A stretch of DNA of 17,234 nt from CAZDUS01 sp964508705 (GCA_964508705.1 CAZDUS010000043.1:1-17234), one strand, 5' to 3'; shown: positions 1 through 9,117, counted from the stretch's first letter. The notes: generated by a model from the sequence alone, not told the origin. Program-made: numbers and translations.

Positions 1-3000
1 CCGCCTTCTTCCATCGGATCTCTGCTCAGCCACCTACCCAACCCCGCTGAATAAAACCTGTAACCATAATACGCCAGGCCGGTCTCCTGATCGTGATACT
101 TCGTGGAATATCTGTAAGGATTTGAAATTCCGGCACCTGAAATTCCAGAAGCAATATTACCAAAGGGATCATACTCGTAAGCAGTCACCACACTGCCATT
201 CGTATCCACCAGCGCCGTCACGTTGCCGTTGCCATCATAGACAGGAGCCAAAAGACTGGAGTCATCAGCCAGAATAGAGAGCAACCCGCCAATCCCGCCC
301 GCCCCCCCCAGAGTTCCGCTCAAATCCAATCCCCACACGAACCAACTCGTGTTGGTTCGCATCTCAGATGGCAGATGACAGATTTCAGATAACATGCTCC
401 ATCCGTCATAAACAAATGAAGAATCCGACGCCGTAATCCAGCCATCAGAACGCTTGGTCAATACTGTCTTTCTCACTCTCCGCCCCATGTAATCATAAAC
501 ATTACTCACCACGGTGGAGGCATTGGATGCCATCATCAAGCGATTCTCCGCATCCCACGCATACACCCACACTCCGTCATTTGTCAGGTTCCCATCCGCA
601 TCATACCCGCACGCATACGCTCGCTTGCCGCCAGCCTTCATCTCCGGCACTGGCCCGCTCCCGAATTTGTAAATCGTCCCCTCCCACGTCACCCCTCCTC
701 CTTCTCCAATCCCCTCATAACTCGCATACTGGTTCAGCAGGTTTGCCACATAACCCATAACCACATCATTCGACACCGCCGACTTGCGATTGCCTATCGA
801 ATCATAATTGTACTCGTATTTGCACCCAGGCACCTGCGCCCCATCAGCCGCGCATTTCCTCGCCACCGTCAATTGCCCCGCCTCATCATACTCATACTCC
901 CAGTAACTCTCATCCCCCATCTCGCACCGCACCCGTTGCCCCACTGCGTTGACATCATACTCCCGGCCGGTAACCTCATTGGTCCCCGCCATCCAACGAA
1001 TCCGTTTCAACAACCCTAAGTCGTCATACTCCCGCGCCGCGCTCACAATCTCCCCGTCATTCCCCATCAACCGTAACGCCGCCACGGACACCCCATCCGC
1101 CGCATACTCATATTCCGCCCGCATCCCCGAAGCCGAAACACTCGCCAGCCTGCCCGCCGCATCATAGCCATAACCCACCCCATACCCTCCCAAAACCACG
1201 TTCGTCCGCCGCCCAGTCGCATCGACCGAATACTCCAACTTCCCCGCCTCACCCGGCAACACCTCCTCCGCCATCGCCCCTGTCGCATCATAACAAAATG
1301 TTCGCTCCCCCTGCGCATCCCCGATCTTCACCGCCCGCCCCAACCGGTCCACCACCACGCCCACCCCGTGCGTCCCATCGGAATATTCCGTATTCGTCGC
1401 CCCCCCACCCGCATCATACCCATACCGCGCCTCAACCCCGCGCGCGGAAACACGTCTCGTCAACCGCCCATCCTGCCGATACTCAAACCGATTGGTCGTC
1501 CCGTCCGCATACACCTTTGCGCTCACCCACCCACGCCGCTCATCATATATCCACCTCGTCACATCCGGCGTTCCTCCCTCGCCATCCCGGAACGTGGAAA
1601 ACGCCGCCATTCTCCCTAACGAATCATAATCGTATTCAACTGGATACGTCTGCGCCCCTGCCTGCGCGGCCAGCTCGCCCGTCGGCTTATAGTCATACCG
1701 TACCACACTCCCATCCGCCAAAGTCATCTGCCGTCGCCGCCCCATCTCGTCATAGAGAAAGCTCGACCGCCTCACCATCCCGCCAGCCCTCGTCGTCACG
1801 CCAGTCACATTGCCGCTGATATCAAACGCATAGTCCGTTCGGATCGTCGCGCCATTCGGCCCACTCGTCTCACTGGCCGCCACTCGCCCCCAAACATCAT
1901 GCTCATACGTCACACAGGCGACCAAATCACCCTGCGCCGACAACTTCTGCGTCCGCTTGAGCAGCCCATTCGTATAACTGCTCAATACCCGTGTCCCGTC
2001 CGCATAGGTCGCCACGTCTTCCCTTGTCGCGCGAGCCGCATCACTCACCACCTGCGTCTTGTTGGTCCTCCCGTGCGATATCGCCCACGTCATCTTCCCG
2101 TCCAGACTTTGCCACGACTCTCCCGCCAGTGTGCGCGCCGCGCTCCCATCACTCTCGTACACATAATTCCGCAACCACCGGGCATCCTTCCCCTCGATCA
2201 CCCCAATCCCGCTTTCCCTCTCCGAAACCCGATCCCGCCCCGCAACCGTAATGATTCCATCCCCATCCATATCCACCGCCGCCCGAAACGCCTCCCCCTT
2301 GCCGTTATACCCTGTCAATGTCTTCGCAAATCCATCCCTTACCTCCACCACCCTTCCCGCCCCGTCATACATCGTCTCCTTCGCGTACCCGTCGGCATAC
2401 TCCACCCGACACTCGCGCCCTAGCATGTCCTGCCAAGTTTTCACCCACAGCGCGGCATTCGTATCCGGTCCGCTGTATTCAATAGTGTACCGACCCCGCT
2501 CATCGACCCCGTAATCATAGCTCACTGCCCGCACCGCCGTGCCCGTCACGGACTTCGCCCGTCCGTCCAGATAGCTCGTCTGCACAATCACCGACCCATC
2601 CGGCTGTGTTGTGGTTACCGCCGTCTCCCCAACCTCGTTGGTCCTAAACGCCGTCGTCACCACTCCACCGCGAGCATCCACCTGCCTCACCAGTCGCCCG
2701 GCTGCGTCATACACAGACGACTCAACCACATCCGGCACCCCGTCCGCACAGCGCCGCATCACAGCAACATTCCCAAAAACATCATAGGTATTAAACGTGG
2801 TAACCCCCAGCCGCTCCGTGGCATAGACCCGCTTCAACTCATCATGCGTGTAAAACGTTTCCACTCCACCTTCATCTCGAACACGCGCAGGCCCACAGCA
2901 ACCGTACTCCGACAGCGATACACTGCCGTCAACCAGGTTGGATGTCACCATCTCCCGCCCAAGTCCATCCCGCACATATCGGCGCCCCTGTATCATCTTC

Positions 3001-5723
3001 CCCGACGCAATGTCACTGGACGTCTCCGTGATCGTCCGCCCAACGACATCAACAACCGTTACCCTTCTTGTCCCGTTCGTCACCACATTCCCAATCCCAG
3101 TCCCGGCAGTCTCGGTGGTCGCCAGCTCTTTCCGTCCGGAATCATAAACATTCGTATAGACAATCATTGACCCATCGGTATTCACCACTCGCGCCGTCCG
3201 CCCCTTGAACGACCCCGTCTTCTCATAAACGCGATAGGACACCAAGTTAGAGGAATCATCATAAACAGCCCCGGGCGTCACACACCGAACCGTTTCCTCC
3301 CTGTCGCCCTGATAACTGTAATAGGTGCGCGACACCTCCCTCCCATACTCCCGCTCCACTACCAGTCGCGGCCTGTCATCTGTGGCCGTCTGATCCACCC
3401 CGGGAACATGGCATTCAGCCAGCCCCTCATCACCGGCATACCCATACTCCGTCTCATGGCAACCCTGCACATCTCCGACCGGCGCATTCTTGACTCCACG
3501 CCGAACAAACCACTCCCGACCCCTGACGTCATAGACATGGCGCGTCCACCCGCCCCCGGCCTCCACCACCCCTTTGAGTCGCCCGTAATTATTCGTGTCT
3601 CCCGCATCCTCATAATACTCATAACGCACACATTGCGCTTCTGGAGTCCCCGCGCCAGCCGTCTCCTCAACAACCTCCTCGCCCCAGTCAAAGTTTCGGA
3701 TGGCACGGAGCATCACATTGCTGGCGGCATCATACTGCCCGTCATTGATCACATCTGTCTGCTCCACCATCAGAAGGTCTCGCTCTTCATCAACCCATTG
3801 CCGTCGCTTCTCCTTGCGAGCCACCCTCACGCCGCTATTCGTGGTGATACCCGTCCAGATTTCATGCGTGCCGTTGCTGGCGTCTGTAATCAACCGGACA
3901 TCACTTATAACGTTCCCGCTTTCATTTAGCGCCCTGAACCCCTTGCTCCCCGGATAATACACCACCCTGTTCGTCGGCCCGGTCGGCTTGTAACGATATT
4001 CAACCTCGCGCACCAAGCCGCTCTGGTCGGTCGTCAACGCGGCATACAAACGCGAATCCGAAAACGCCAGCAATGGATCCTTGTCAAAAGGACCTATAAC
4101 CGAGAGTAAACCTGGCCATTCCCCCTTGTTAATCGTGCTCTGCGTATATACATCATTGGTTCCAACCACTTTTCCCACTCGGTACAGACGGCCATTACTA
4201 GCAGGATAAACGTGGAACTCATGAAACACTCCACCTTCTTGCTTCGGAAATGTCATCCGGGCTTTTCCGTTTATTATCTCAACCTGATACTCACACGGAA
4301 CCTCCACCGACTTCTTCTTTGCATCACCCGTAAGCGAAAACAATACTTCCTCCCCTGACGGCCTCTTGATGCACACAAAATCCCACCCCTCGCCTGCATT
4401 GTTTACCCGCCACGCCATCTTGCTTTCGAGGCTGTACATCTGCTGGGTGCGGCAATTTTTCTCATATTCTGTCAAATACGCCTTAACCCGTATGCCGCCT
4501 GTTAAAGTCCCATCCGAAAATCCAAGAGGTATAATAACCTTAGAGCCAAGCTTCGTGTCGCGCCAATCTGGATCTACTTCTATCGTACATGTCGCACACG
4601 CACATCCCTGATCCAACAGGCCGTCATCCTCATTATCACTAAACTTTGGCTTCGGTATTGGGCGATCCTGAAAATCATACTCCACTATGGCTCGCCAATC
4701 TGAAGTATAACCCTTCCAGGACGTCTTGTTCGCACCACTCGGAGTGGGACACCATGCTGGCTTGTTAAAAGATCCGTACATTGCTGAATACACATTCGAA
4801 TCACACGTCATTCCGGTTTCAAACCATTTCGTCCATTGCCCGTCAATAATAGGATCGCCATTCGAGTGGAATATACTAATCCCTTCAGCAGACGGAGGTG
4901 GCTTCATGCCAAGGATGTAATATTCCACGCGGTGTTGGATGTTGGTATTCAAACGTCCGATTACATACGCCGCCCTTCGCCTTTCAAGCGAAGCATCCCT
5001 GTATTGAAGCGTGGAATACGCCAGGGGATAGTTCTGGAGGGCAACCCGGGGACCACCCGAGTCATAAGAAGCGTTACACCGCGATATCATCTCGGTCCAG
5101 TTAGTGTGCGTTGCCCACCCGCTCTGAGCGTTGTCTTGCCCCAGCGACACCGGCTGGTTATACGTCGACCTTCCCGCAGGCAAATACCGCATTTTTTTGA
5201 TCGCCTGATCTAACTCTTCAAAGTGCACCCATAATATTGGGGCATCAATAAACGTTGCCGCATAGATATTCGTATGCCCGTCAACATATTTGGCCGGAAT
5301 CTTTGTGAACCCGCCCGCCCCATCACCTATCCCTTCCATCAATGATGGCCTAACCAGCTCGCCATTCGCAGAACGTATCCCAAAGGGAAACGCCACCGAT
5401 GAATTACTTACCGAAAGATTGCATTGTTGCGGCGGCATGCAATACATCTTCCCCATCAAGTCCCTCACGCTCTTCCGCACATTATCCATATCAATGCCCG
5501 TTACACTATCCCCTGCCAAACCATTCTTGGCGGGCAGTTGCGTCGAACCAAGAACCTGCAACCGAAAGTTCAAATTGCTCACCAGCGAATTATACGCATC
5601 CACATAATGCGCTTGCGCAAACACCTCGCTACCAGGCCACATCAACATCGCCAACAGGATGACCTTCAGCATCTTCCCGCCCGACCCCCTGCTCAATTTG
5701 CAATCTGCCCGATTGTGATTCAT
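1..5723 (-). CDS. Giant exported RHS/YD-repeat protein (3' end outside window)
   Basis: Reading the minus strand from the ATG at 5723-5721 gives an uninterrupted frame of about 1,907 codons to base 1. The protein starts with a signal peptide: a basic N-region, the hydrophobic run MLKVILLAMLM, and probable cleavage after EVFA near residue 36. Residues ~40-640 are not repetitive and include a Cys cluster (C374, C376, C379) ahead of a beta-rich segment. From ~650 on there are many YD repeats of the type YDxxGR (e.g. YDAAGRLVRQ near residue 1004). The end reaches the RHS-associated core: VWGLDLSG, YDGNGNV, YEYDPFGN, YRYSTKYHD, then GRWLSRDP at ~1896-1903. In the family this core seals a hollow shell and is followed by a variable, often toxic, C-terminal domain; that part is not in the window. 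An SD (GAGGAGGG) sits 10 bases before the chosen ATG. A second start at residue 18 would also leave a good signal peptide. The function of this member is unknown: toxin, adhesin and cell-wall protein are all possible. Confidence 0.93.
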   Translation of the reverse strand, partial: MNHNRADCKLSRGSGGKMLKVILLAMLMWPGSEVFAQAHYVDAYNSLVSNLNFRLQVLGSTQLPAKNGLAGDSVTGIDMDNVRKSVRDLMGKMYCMPPQQCNLSVSNSSVAFPFGIRSANGELVRPSLMEGIGDGAGGFTKIPAKYVDGHTNIYAATFIDAPILWVHFEELDQAIKKMRYLPAGRSTYNQPVSLGQDNAQSGWATHTNWTEMISRCNASYDSGGPRVALQNYPLAYSTLQYRDASLERRRAAYVIGRLNTNIQHRVEYYILGMKPPPSAEGISIFHSNGDPIIDGQWTKWFETGMTCDSNVYSAMYGSFNKPAWCPTPSGANKTSWKGYTSDWRAIVEYDFQDRPIPKPKFSDNEDDGLLDQGCACATCTIEVDPDWRDTKLGSKVIIPLGFSDGTLTGGIRVKAYLTEYEKNCRTQQMYSLESKMAWRVNNAGEGWDFVCIKRPSGEEVLFSLTGDAKKKSVEVPCEYQVEIINGKARMTFPKQEGGVFHEFHVYPASNGRLYRVGKVVGTNDVYTQSTINKGEWPGLLSVIGPFDKDPLLAFSDSRLYAALTTDQSGLVREVEYRYKPTGPTNRVVYYPGSKGFRALNESGNVISDVRLITDASNGTHEIWTGITTNSGVRVARKEKRRQWVDEERDLLMVEQTDVINDGQYDAASNVMLRAIRNFDWGEEVVEETAGAGTPEAQCVRYEYYEDAGDTNNYGRLKGVVEAGGGWTRHVYDVRGREWFVRRGVKNAPVGDVQGCHETEYGYAGDEGLAECHVPGVDQTATDDRPRLVVEREYGREVSRTYYSYQGDREETVRCVTPGAVYDDSSNLVSYRVYEKTGSFKGRTARVVNTDGSMIVYTNVYDSGRKELATTETAGTGIGNVVTNGTRRVTVVDVVGRTITETSSDIASGKMIQGRRYVRDGLGREMVTSNLVDGSVSLSEYGCCGPARVRDEGGVETFYTHDELKRVYATERLGVTTFNTYDVFGNVAVMRRCADGVPDVVESSVYDAAGRLVRQVDARGGVVTTAFRTNEVGETAVTTTQPDGSVIVQTSYLDGRAKSVTGTAVRAVSYDYGVDERGRYTIEYSGPDTNAALWVKTWQDMLGRECRVEYADGYAKETMYDGAGRVVEVRDGFAKTLTGYNGKGEAFRAAVDMDGDGIITVAGRDRVSERESGIGVIEGKDARWLRNYVYESDGSAARTLAGESWQSLDGKMTWAISHGRTNKTQVVSDAARATREDVATYADGTRVLSSYTNGLLKRTQKLSAQGDLVACVTYEHDVWGRVAASETSGPNGATIRTDYAFDISGNVTGVTTRAGGMVRRSSFLYDEMGRRRQMTLADGSVVRYDYKPTGELAAQAGAQTYPVEYDYDSLGRMAAFSTFRDGEGGTPDVTRWIYDERRGWVSAKVYADGTTNRFEYRQDGRLTRRVSARGVEARYGYDAGGGATNTEYSDGTHGVGVVVDRLGRAVKIGDAQGERTFCYDATGAMAEEVLPGEAGKLEYSVDATGRRTNVVLGGYGVGYGYDAAGRLASVSASGMRAEYEYAADGVSVAALRLMGNDGEIVSAAREYDDLGLLKRIRWMAGTNEVTGREYDVNAVGQRVRCEMGDESYWEYEYDEAGQLTVARKCAADGAQVPGCKYEYNYDSIGNRKSAVSNDVVMGYVANLLNQYASYEGIGEGGGVTWEGTIYKFGSGPVPEMKAGGKRAYACGYDADGNLTNDGVWVYAWDAENRLMMASNASTVVSNVYDYMGRRVRKTVLTKRSDGWITASDSSFVYDGWSMLSEICHLPSEMRTNTSWFVWGLDLSGTLGGAGGIGGLLSILADDSSLLAPVYDGNGNVTALVDTNGSVVTAYEYDPFGNIASGISGAGISNPYRYSTKYHDQETGLAYYGYRFYSAGLGRWLSRDPMEEG

Positions 5724-6007
5724 TGCACACCCGCCCTCCTCATAGTTAAACCGGCGGAGTATGCTAATTATTAATTAACTATCAATAAATTATTTACTTC
5801 TTCGGGAATCACGGGCGCGTCTATGATTAGGCGCAGTTCTACTGCAGGATGTATTCGAGGTGGCCCGCGACCTCCGGGCGCGGGATGCGCCAAACGGGCA
5901 TTTGACTGGCTCGCGTTCGCCCGGTGCCCGAAGGCCACCCTGTGGATCCCATGTACCGATTCGCGGATGCACTCAGGAGCCGTCCGGATTGCCTCTCGCT
6001 CCTGAAC
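5724..6007. other. Intergenic region with an inverted-repeat core
   Basis: This gene-free stretch separates the isomerase terminator from the RHS start. Its right part is AT-rich and holds the candidate RHS promoter. Its middle holds nested inverted repeats: GGTGGCC at 5859-5865 pairs with GGCCACC at 5933-5939, and inside it CGGGCG at 5875-5880 pairs with CGCCCG at 5918-5923. Short open frames exist on both strands, but none has a ribosome-binding site, a recognisable domain or a start outside the neighbouring terminator. I read it as non-coding, possibly a decayed repeat element. Confidence 0.4.
5758..5785 (-). promoter_or_regulatory. Possible sigma70-like promoter of the RHS gene
   Basis: On the minus strand, TTGATA (5785-5780) and CATACT (5763-5758) are separated by 16 bases in a very AT-rich stretch (about 5760-5800) inside otherwise GC-rich DNA. 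Transcription would begin near 5750, just upstream of the SD at 5741-5734. The match is 5/6 at -35 and 4/6 at -10. It is a prediction by eye, and promoter consensus in this organism is unknown. Confidence 0.35.
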
Positions 6008-6045
6008 AAAAAAAACGGCGTCCAGAATTTTCACTCTGGACGCCG
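6008..6045 (-). terminator. Rho-independent terminator of the PPIase gene
   Basis: A perfect 11-bp stem (CGGCGTCCAGA at 6016-6026 with TCTGGACGCCG at 6035-6045) with an 8-base loop is followed, in minus-strand direction, by eight U (bases 6015-6008). It lies 30 bases past the stop codon of the isomerase gene, in the right orientation to end that transcript. Confidence 0.93.
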
Positions 6046-6075
6046 CTTATCGTCACAAAACGCTATTACCGAACC

Positions 6076-7179
6076 TTATTCCATGCCCATCGGATTCATC
6101 GGGCTATCTGACGGCTTCGCCAGATCGGAATACTCAATCTTCGCCGTCGCCTTCAACTTGCCGATATACGCTTCGAACAAATCCATTTGCTTCTGTTGCT
6201 TGAGGTGGTCGCTCAACCGCTCCTTGACCTCTTCCAAAGAGCTCGTCTTGCCTTCCTCATGTTTCATCACCTGAATGATGTGATACCCAAACATGGTCTC
6301 CACCACAGGCCCCACTTCGTTGACCTTCTGGGTAAACGCCGCCTCCTCAAACGCCTTGACCATCTGCCCGCGCTGGAACGTGCCCAGATCGCCGCCCTTT
6401 TCCTTGCTGGGGCAGTCGGAATTTTCCTTGGCCAGCTTCTCAAAGTCAGCGCCTTCCACCAACTGCTTCTGCAGCGCAACCGCCTTGGCCTTCTTCTCGT
6501 CCTTCACTTTAGCTTCGTCAGCCTGATCAACCTTCACAAGAATATGGCGGGCCTGAACGCTTTCGGGTTGCGCAAAACGTTCCTTCTCCTTCTCGTAGAA
6601 TTTCGCCACCTCTTCATCGCTCACCACAATGTTGGTTGGAATCTCGCTCTCCACCAGCTTCTTGATCTTCAATTCACTCATCAGGTTGGTGCGGAACTGC
6701 GCTTCGGTCATGCCTTCCCGCTTCAGGGCATCCGCCATCGTCACCCCTTCAGGAAGACGCTTCTCGATCATCCCCACGGCTTCCGTCACATCGGCGTCCG
6801 TCGCGGTGATATTACGCTTTGCCACTTCCTGCTCCAGCAGGTTGCGCATCACAAAACGCTCCGCCGCCTGCTGACGGAATCTGCCCATGAACTGGGACAT
6901 GCGATCCGCCCCCATATTGGCCGCCTGGGGCCCCAGCATGGCCATGATCTGCTGATCCGCTTCGCCGACCGTCAATTTGGCGCCATTGACTGCAACCAAC
7001 ACCGTGGCAGGATCCACTTCCGGCACGGCGGGCACTGTCTTGACATCTGTCACATCGCCCGGAGCGGCAACAGTCGGCGCCGCGACGGCCTCCGCCTCTT
7101 TACCTTTTTTGCATCCGCAAATTCCGGCCAAAGCCACTGCCGCACACAACATCATCACACCGCTTGTTCGTATCTTCAT
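6076..7179 (-). CDS. Lipoprotein parvulin-type peptidyl-prolyl cis-trans isomerase (PpiC/SurA/PrsA-like)
   Basis: This 367-aa protein catalyses proline cis-trans isomerisation and probably acts as a folding chaperone in the periplasm or at a membrane surface. Residues 1-22 form a lipoprotein signal: basic MKIR, a hydrophobic core, then lipobox ICG-C with the lipidated Cys at 23. A low-complexity Ala/Pro/Val linker (about 27-58) follows, then a SurA_N-like helical region (~60-190). The parvulin domain spans ~207-306, with the hallmarks ARHILVK, the FEKLAKENSDCPS stretch, GGDLGTF and the closing FGYHIIQV. A charged tail follows. I start at ATG 7179 because AAGGAG lies nine bases upstream; the frame could extend 22 codons further, but without an SD and without a signal-like N-terminus. 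The gene is monocistronic: it has its own terminator and a long upstream gap. The exact client proteins cannot be told from sequence. Confidence 0.93.
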   Translation of the reverse strand: MKIRTSGVMMLCAAVALAGICGCKKGKEAEAVAAPTVAAPGDVTDVKTVPAVPEVDPATVLVAVNGAKLTVGEADQQIMAMLGPQAANMGADRMSQFMGRFRQQAAERFVMRNLLEQEVAKRNITATDADVTEAVGMIEKRLPEGVTMADALKREGMTEAQFRTNLMSELKIKKLVESEIPTNIVVSDEEVAKFYEKEKERFAQPESVQARHILVKVDQADEAKVKDEKKAKAVALQKQLVEGADFEKLAKENSDCPSKEKGGDLGTFQRGQMVKAFEEAAFTQKVNEVGPVVETMFGYHIIQVMKHEEGKTSSLEEVKERLSDHLKQQKQMDLFEAYIGKLKATAKIEYSDLAKPSDSPMNPMGME

Positions 7180-7340
7180 TTCTTTATACTCCTTGGAGTT
7201 TCTTGGTTTCCACTTAAGGGGTGGACAATACGATATTCGCACCAATAATGGCTAGCCCGATTTCTACAGGAATAAAGACTTAGCAAACGCATCTGAATTC
7301 ACAGTTCTCTGCCCATATTGGCTCAAATTGACTGAAATTT

Positions 7341-7425
7341 GGAGTGCGACGGCTTGGCGTCGCTTTGTGTGGCCCGGCTTGACGGGCCACTCACCTGGAC
7401 AGGGCTCATCAAGCCGCCGTACTCC
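7341..7425. repeat. 85-bp imperfect palindrome (REP/MITE-like)
   Basis: The ends match as inverted repeats: GGAGTGCGACGGCTTG at 7341-7356 against the reverse complement of CAAGCCGCCGTACTCC at 7410-7425 (13 of 16). The centre holds a perfect 8-bp hairpin (GTGGCCCG at 7369-7376, CGGGCCAC at 7383-7390, 6-base loop). No U tract follows on either strand, so it is not a canonical terminator. It lies between the methyltransferase gene and the PPIase gene, both on the minus strand. Confidence 0.7.
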
Positions 7426-7458
7426 TAAAGGTCTATTGTCTGAGGCCCGCGCCCCCCT

Positions 7459-8184
7459 TCACCGCGCAAACGAAATCTCATAGGTTCGCGGACTAATACT
7501 GAAAATCCTGAACCCTGCCGCCCTTAAGCGCTCCACTGCCGCAACAGTCTTCGCCAGCGGCACACTTCGATAACAATGATGAAACTCCATCAGCAACTGC
7601 CCCACTTTATCCCCCAGCCGGACAATATCCTCAATGACCTCGTACTCCCCGCCCTCAATATCAATCTTAAGCAAATCAATATGATCATGCCCCAGCTTCT
7701 GCATCATCGTCTCCAGCCGCCACACGGGCGCCTTGACCATCTCATCCTCACGATCAGACGCATCACGCTGAATGGGTGAAAAATGCGCCGATCCCGACTT
7801 GCGCGGCATCCGGAATGCCAATTCACCGTCATAAGCCGCCAGCCCAACCTCATGGAAAATAATTTGCGGCGGCAACTCCTGCCCCCTCACCCACTCCGCC
7901 GACACGGGCGTAGGATCAAAGCAATGCACCTTGCACCCGTACTTCTCCACCAGCGATAAATCCAACGACAACTCCGTCCCGACCCCAACCGAATACACCA
8001 CCGAGTCCGCATTCAACCGCCCCGTCGCCACCACCCAAGCCCCAATCCCCTCACCATGCACTTCCGACAGGACCTTCCGCTCCACCACAATCCCAGCACA
8101 ACGATACCGCCACATCCGCCACACTTGTTTCAAGCCAGCCAAAGGTTGCCGTAAGAACTTCTGGAATTTATTGCGCTTCGCCAT
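7459..8184 (-). CDS. FkbM-family (class I SAM-dependent) methyltransferase
   Basis: The 241-aa protein matches the FkbM/Methyltransf_21 pattern. The SAM-binding first strand and loop are VYSVGVGTELSLDL (~63-76), followed by the acidic end of strand 2 in VHCFDP (~86-91). The second family hallmark is IDLLKIDIEGGEYEVIEDI (~169-187), and a histidine-bearing FHHCY follows at ~201-205. Members O-methylate sugars or other small hydroxyl groups in natural-product, glycolipid or surface-polysaccharide pathways; the substrate cannot be predicted here because no glycosyltransferase or biosynthetic gene is adjacent. The N-terminal 30 residues are basic and may sit at the membrane. I use ATG 8184 with GGGA upstream; an in-frame TTG at 8196 would add four residues. 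It lies downstream of hisF but 153 bases away across a repeat-containing gap, so it is probably transcribed separately. Confidence 0.88.
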   Translation of the reverse strand: MAKRNKFQKFLRQPLAGLKQVWRMWRYRCAGIVVERKVLSEVHGEGIGAWVVATGRLNADSVVYSVGVGTELSLDLSLVEKYGCKVHCFDPTPVSAEWVRGQELPPQIIFHEVGLAAYDGELAFRMPRKSGSAHFSPIQRDASDREDEMVKAPVWRLETMMQKLGHDHIDLLKIDIEGGEYEVIEDIVRLGDKVGQLLMEFHHCYRSVPLAKTVAAVERLRAAGFRIFSISPRTYEISFAR

Positions 8185-8215
8185 GCTATATCCCAATTCT
8201 AATCGGTCACATTCG

Positions 8216-8310
8216 TAGGGGCGTCGCTTGCCGACGCCTTCTTCTTCGTTGGCTTTCCTGACTCGGTGGGCTACGTATTAAGCCCCCATCCCCCATTCAT
8301 AATTCATAAT
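8216..8310. repeat. Short hairpin and ATTCATA heptad repeats in the hisF-FkbM gap
   Basis: The gap between hisF and the methyltransferase holds a perfect 7-bp hairpin, GGCGTCG at 8220-8226 with CGACGCC at 8232-8238 and a CTTGC loop. Near 8297-8314 there are two tandem copies of ATTCATA plus a partial third, set in C-rich DNA. No U tract follows the hairpin in the minus direction, so I do not call it the hisF terminator. Such small hairpins and heptads look like dispersed intergenic repeats. Confidence 0.5.
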
Positions 8311-8337
8311 TGTCCCCCTCCCCCACGCCCCCGCCCC

Positions 8338-9117
8338 CTACCACTTCTTCCGGATCGGAACCCCCAGCTCAATCAACTCTGCCTTGATCTGTGGTATCGT
8401 GTATTCCCCCGTATGAATCATCCCGGCAATAATCACCGCATCAGCCTTCCCCTCCCGAAACGCCTGCGCCAGATGTTCGGGCTTCCCTGCTCCGCCGGAC
8501 GCCACCACCGGAATCCTCACATTCTCCGCAATCATCCGCGTCAGCCCGATCTCATACCCGCTCCGCGTCCCATCGGCATCCACCGAGTTGACCACAATCT
8601 CGCCCGCCCCCATCCCCTCCGCCCGCTTCGCCCACTCGAGCGCATCCATCCCCGTCCGTTCACGAAACCCACGCGTCGTAATCTCATATCCACTTGGAAA
8701 CCGCTTCGCGTCCTCTGCCCGCACCGGGTCCATCCCCAGCACAATGCACTGCGACCCGAACGCCCGCGCCCCGTCGGCAATAATCTGCGGATTCACCACC
8801 GCCAGCGAATTGACCGATATCTTCTCAGCCCCCGCCAGCAAGACCCGCGACATGTCTTCCAGATTGGAAATCCCGCCGCCAACGGCAAAAGGAATGTGGA
8901 TCGCCCGCGCCACCTCCCTCACCATTTCAATATCAATCGGGCGACGCTCCGCCGACGCCGTGATGTCATAAAACACCAGCTCGTCACAGCCTTCCTCGTA
9001 ATACTTTGCCGCCAATGCCACCGCATCACCAAGCACCACGTTGTTCTGGAACTTAACGCCCTTGGTGACCTTCTTGTCGCGCACATCCAGGCAGGGAATA
9101 ATTCGTTTCGTCAGCAT
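8338..9117 (-). CDS. hisF: Imidazole glycerol phosphate synthase, cyclase subunit HisF
   Basis: HisF is the (beta/alpha)8-barrel half of the heterodimer that turns PRFAR plus ammonia into imidazole glycerol phosphate and AICAR, in histidine synthesis and purine recycling. The 259-aa length is standard. The opening MLTKRIIPCLD places the catalytic aspartate at D11, and the second catalytic aspartate is D130 in VLGMDP, the same numbers as in Thermotoga HisF. Phosphate-binding motifs are visible: VGGGI (~79-83), KISVNS (~99-104), VDADGT and VASGGAG. The ATG at 9117 lies inside the hisH end, giving a 7-base overlap and probable translational coupling; an in-frame GTG at 9129 would add four residues. 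No other histidine genes are in the window, so this is a split-off pair. A role in sugar amidation, known for HisF homologues next to WbpG/PseA, is unlikely because no such partner is seen and the catalytic residues are intact. Confidence 0.97.
   Translation of the reverse strand: MLTKRIIPCLDVRDKKVTKGVKFQNNVVLGDAVALAAKYYEEGCDELVFYDITASAERRPIDIEMVREVARAIHIPFAVGGGISNLEDMSRVLLAGAEKISVNSLAVVNPQIIADGARAFGSQCIVLGMDPVRAEDAKRFPSGYEITTRGFRERTGMDALEWAKRAEGMGAGEIVVNSVDADGTRSGYEIGLTRMIAENVRIPVVASGGAGKPEHLAQAFREGKADAVIIAGMIHTGEYTIPQIKAELIELGVPIRKKW

Noticed and set aside
1298..3929. Several plus-strand open frames of 80-174 codons opposite the RHS gene
   Set aside because: They are antisense to a continuous 1,907-codon frame with recognisable repeats. 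Their products are Pro/Ser/His/Arg-rich low-complexity sequences, as expected when a GC-rich gene is read backwards.
5771..6034. An 87-codon minus-strand frame upstream of the RHS gene
   Set aside because: It begins inside the PPIase terminator, has no SD and no recognisable motif, and runs through inverted repeats.
6187..7248. A 353-codon plus-strand frame opposite the PPIase gene
   Set aside because: The opposite strand encodes a complete lipoprotein parvulin with SD and terminator. The plus frame gives a His/Leu-rich product with no domain.
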